Assembly (NCBI RefSeq): GCF_900016645.1
Contig: NZ_CDGJ01000036.1
Length of the DNA: 64,000 nucleotides
Origin: Acididesulfobacillus acetoxydans
Lineage (GTDB): Bacteria; Bacillota; Desulfitobacteriia; Desulfitobacteriales; Desulfitobacteriaceae
Strand: one strand, 5' to 3'
This document shows, piece by piece, positions 62,899 to 64,000 of this stretch (position 1 is its first letter; the number at the start of each line of letters is the position of its first letter). The notes under the pieces are model-generated. The model had not been told where the DNA came from. It searched no databases and worked only from the letters and a program-made list of their open reading frames with translations. Made by a program: the position numbers and the translations under genes.

Positions 62899-63764
62899 GC
62901 GCAAAGGACTATTCCGGGGACAAGGGGCATTCCCAAGAGACAGGAAACCCTAGGGAGTCTGGACGCCCTGAGGGGAAGGACGATGCGGGGGAAAAAGCTT
63001 ATTCTGCGGCGGAATTAATGACCGTTGTTATGGCCCGTCACCTCCGTGACGGTGAAGTCGCCGTCATGGGGGCGGTGAGCATGATTCCTATGGCAGCTTG
63101 CCGTCTCGCTCAGGAAACCCACGCTCCCAATCTCTCGTACATTGCCGGCGGGAGCGGGGCGGTGAACCCGCGTCTGGAGCCTCTGGTTTTCTCCTCCTGT
63201 GCGGCGGAGAATCTGCGGGCCGACGCGATGCTGCCTTTGCCGGATGTGATCCTGCTGGAGGGGCACGGCAAACGTTTTGATGTTTTTTTCGGCGGCGGAT
63301 TGCAAATAGACAAGTATGGCAATTGCAACCTCGTTTGCGTCGGGGATTGGCACAACCCGCTGCTTAAAGGCCCGGGAACGGTGGGGCTGCCCTTTCTCCC
63401 CAGAGCCGGCCGGGCCGTGCTCTACACGACTGCGCATAATGCCCGGACTTTCGTGGAGAAAGTCGACTTTAACAGCGGCCCGGGTTTCTTGGACGGGCCC
63501 GAGACGTGGCTGGGCCAAGGATTGCCGGGCGAGGGCCCCGCGCTGGTCGTAACTCCGCTCTGTGTGTTTGATTTTGAGGAGAGGAGCAAGGTGATGCGTC
63601 TTAAGTCCCTTCACCCCGGTGTGAGCCGGGAGGAGGTCGTGAGAAACACCGGATTCAGACCCGCACTTCCGCCGGAGGTGCCTGTGACACCTGAACCCAC
63701 TCTGTCTGAGTTAGTGATCCTGCGCCGGTTGGATGCGGCGGGGGTGTTAGGGAAGCTCGTCTGA
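62895..63764 (+). CDS. CoA-transferase family protein, subunit B (GctB/IpdB-like)
   Basis: Beta subunit, 289 residues, from GTG 62895 (GAGGGGG upstream). A charged extension of about 36 residues precedes the domain, which starts at 'YSAAELMTVVMARHLRDGEVAVMGAVSMIPMAACRLAQ'. 'LSYIAGGSGAVNPRLEPL' and 'GGGLQIDKYGNCNLVCVGDW' are the family blocks. The usual Glu-x-Gly active-site motif of transferases is not evident ('SSCAAENLRADAM' lies near its place), so hydrolase activity as in IpdAB, or a distinct reaction, is possible. The stop codon TGA forms the first bases of the terminal repeat array. Confidence 0.85.
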   Translation: MSAKDYSGDKGHSQETGNPRESGRPEGKDDAGEKAYSAAELMTVVMARHLRDGEVAVMGAVSMIPMAACRLAQETHAPNLSYIAGGSGAVNPRLEPLVFSSCAAENLRADAMLPLPDVILLEGHGKRFDVFFGGGLQIDKYGNCNLVCVGDWHNPLLKGPGTVGLPFLPRAGRAVLYTTAHNARTFVEKVDFNSGPGFLDGPETWLGQGLPGEGPALVVTPLCVFDFEERSKVMRLKSLHPGVSREEVVRNTGFRPALPPEVPVTPEPTLSELVILRRLDAAGVLGKLV

Positions 63765-64000
63765 GGTGTACATCAGACATCAGAGGTGTACATCAGAAAT
63801 CAGAGGTGTACATCAGAAATCAGAGGTGTACATCAGAAATCAGAGGTGTACATCAGAAATCAGAGGTGTACATCAGAAATCAGAGGTGTACATCAGAAAT
63901 CAGAGGTGTACATCAGAAATCAGAGGTGTACATCAGAAATCAGAGGTGTACATCAGAAATCAGAGGTGTACATCAGAAATCAGAGGTGTACATCAGAAAT
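63763..64000 (+). repeat. Pure 20-bp tandem repeat running off the window
   Basis: Unit GAGGTGTACATCAGAAATCA repeated with exact 20-base period: 11 full copies plus 18 bases of a twelfth at the window edge. Only the first copy differs (C instead of A at position 16). It begins two bases into the stop codon region of the preceding gene and has no spacers. Read on the plus strand it has no stop in any frame (a 60-base super-period). Confidence 0.97.

Noticed and set aside
63763..64000. Possible CRISPR array
   Set aside because: Units are contiguous with an exact 20-base period and no spacers; no cas gene is nearby.

Overview
The window looks like part of the chromosome of a strictly anaerobic, spore-former-type Firmicute, most like the Peptococcaceae / Desulfitobacteriaceae lineage. 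Reasons: strong GGAGG-type ribosome binding sites with frequent GTG/TTG starts, the futalosine-pathway gene mqnA, many [4Fe-4S] and tungsten enzymes, sigma-54 promoters, and Bam-type benzoyl-CoA reductase genes. The genus cannot be fixed from the sequence alone.

Layout. 1-6 kb: a five-gene peptide/nickel-type ABC importer operon. 6-9 kb: a C26 peptidase and a KimA-like permease. 9-24 kb: ordinary housekeeping genes (aminotransferase, CBS protein, thioesterase, YigZ, diguanylate cyclase, PRC-barrel protein, TSUP permease, endonuclease III, FAA hydrolase, HAD phosphatase, mqnA, GIY-YIG protein, uridine-kinase-like protein, thrC, pheA). 24-30.5 kb: an acetate/acyl activation block (IclR regulator, acyl-CoA synthetase, acs, SatP-type acetate transporter) with repeat-rich spacers. 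30.5-34.4 kb: thiD, an unrecognised gene, a CYTH protein and a YbjQ protein.

34.5-63.8 kb is the interesting part, a tungsten-enzyme island. It starts with an aldehyde:ferredoxin-oxidoreductase-family gene transcribed from a near-perfect sigma-54 promoter, divergent from a sigma-54 activator gene. Then come a MoaD-like carrier, an E1-like adenylyltransferase, two MoeA proteins (one fused to a substrate-binding domain) and a WtpABC tungstate importer whose ATPase carries two large low-complexity insertions. A scarred stretch follows (46.9-50.1 kb): a methyltransferase joined to a transposase fragment with ambiguous bases, a RelE/Phd-type toxin-antitoxin pair, and the C-terminal half of a second sigma-54 activator. 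Directly after a second sigma-54 promoter lies bamBCDEF, the class II (tungsten) benzoyl-CoA reductase complex. BamE and BamF are both interrupted by in-frame UGA codons that are best read as selenocysteine; the BamF one has a matching SECIS-like hairpin. A third sigma-54 promoter precedes a NuoG/GltD-type NAD(P)H:acceptor iron-sulfur flavoprotein and a two-subunit CoA-transferase-family pair.

Together the island would import tungstate, insert it into pyranopterin, and build tungsten enzymes for aldehyde oxidation and reductive dearomatisation of benzoyl-CoA, with the Hdr/MvhD-like subunits and the flavoprotein handling low-potential electrons. The window ends inside a pure 20-bp tandem repeat that begins at the stop codon of the last gene and runs off the edge.
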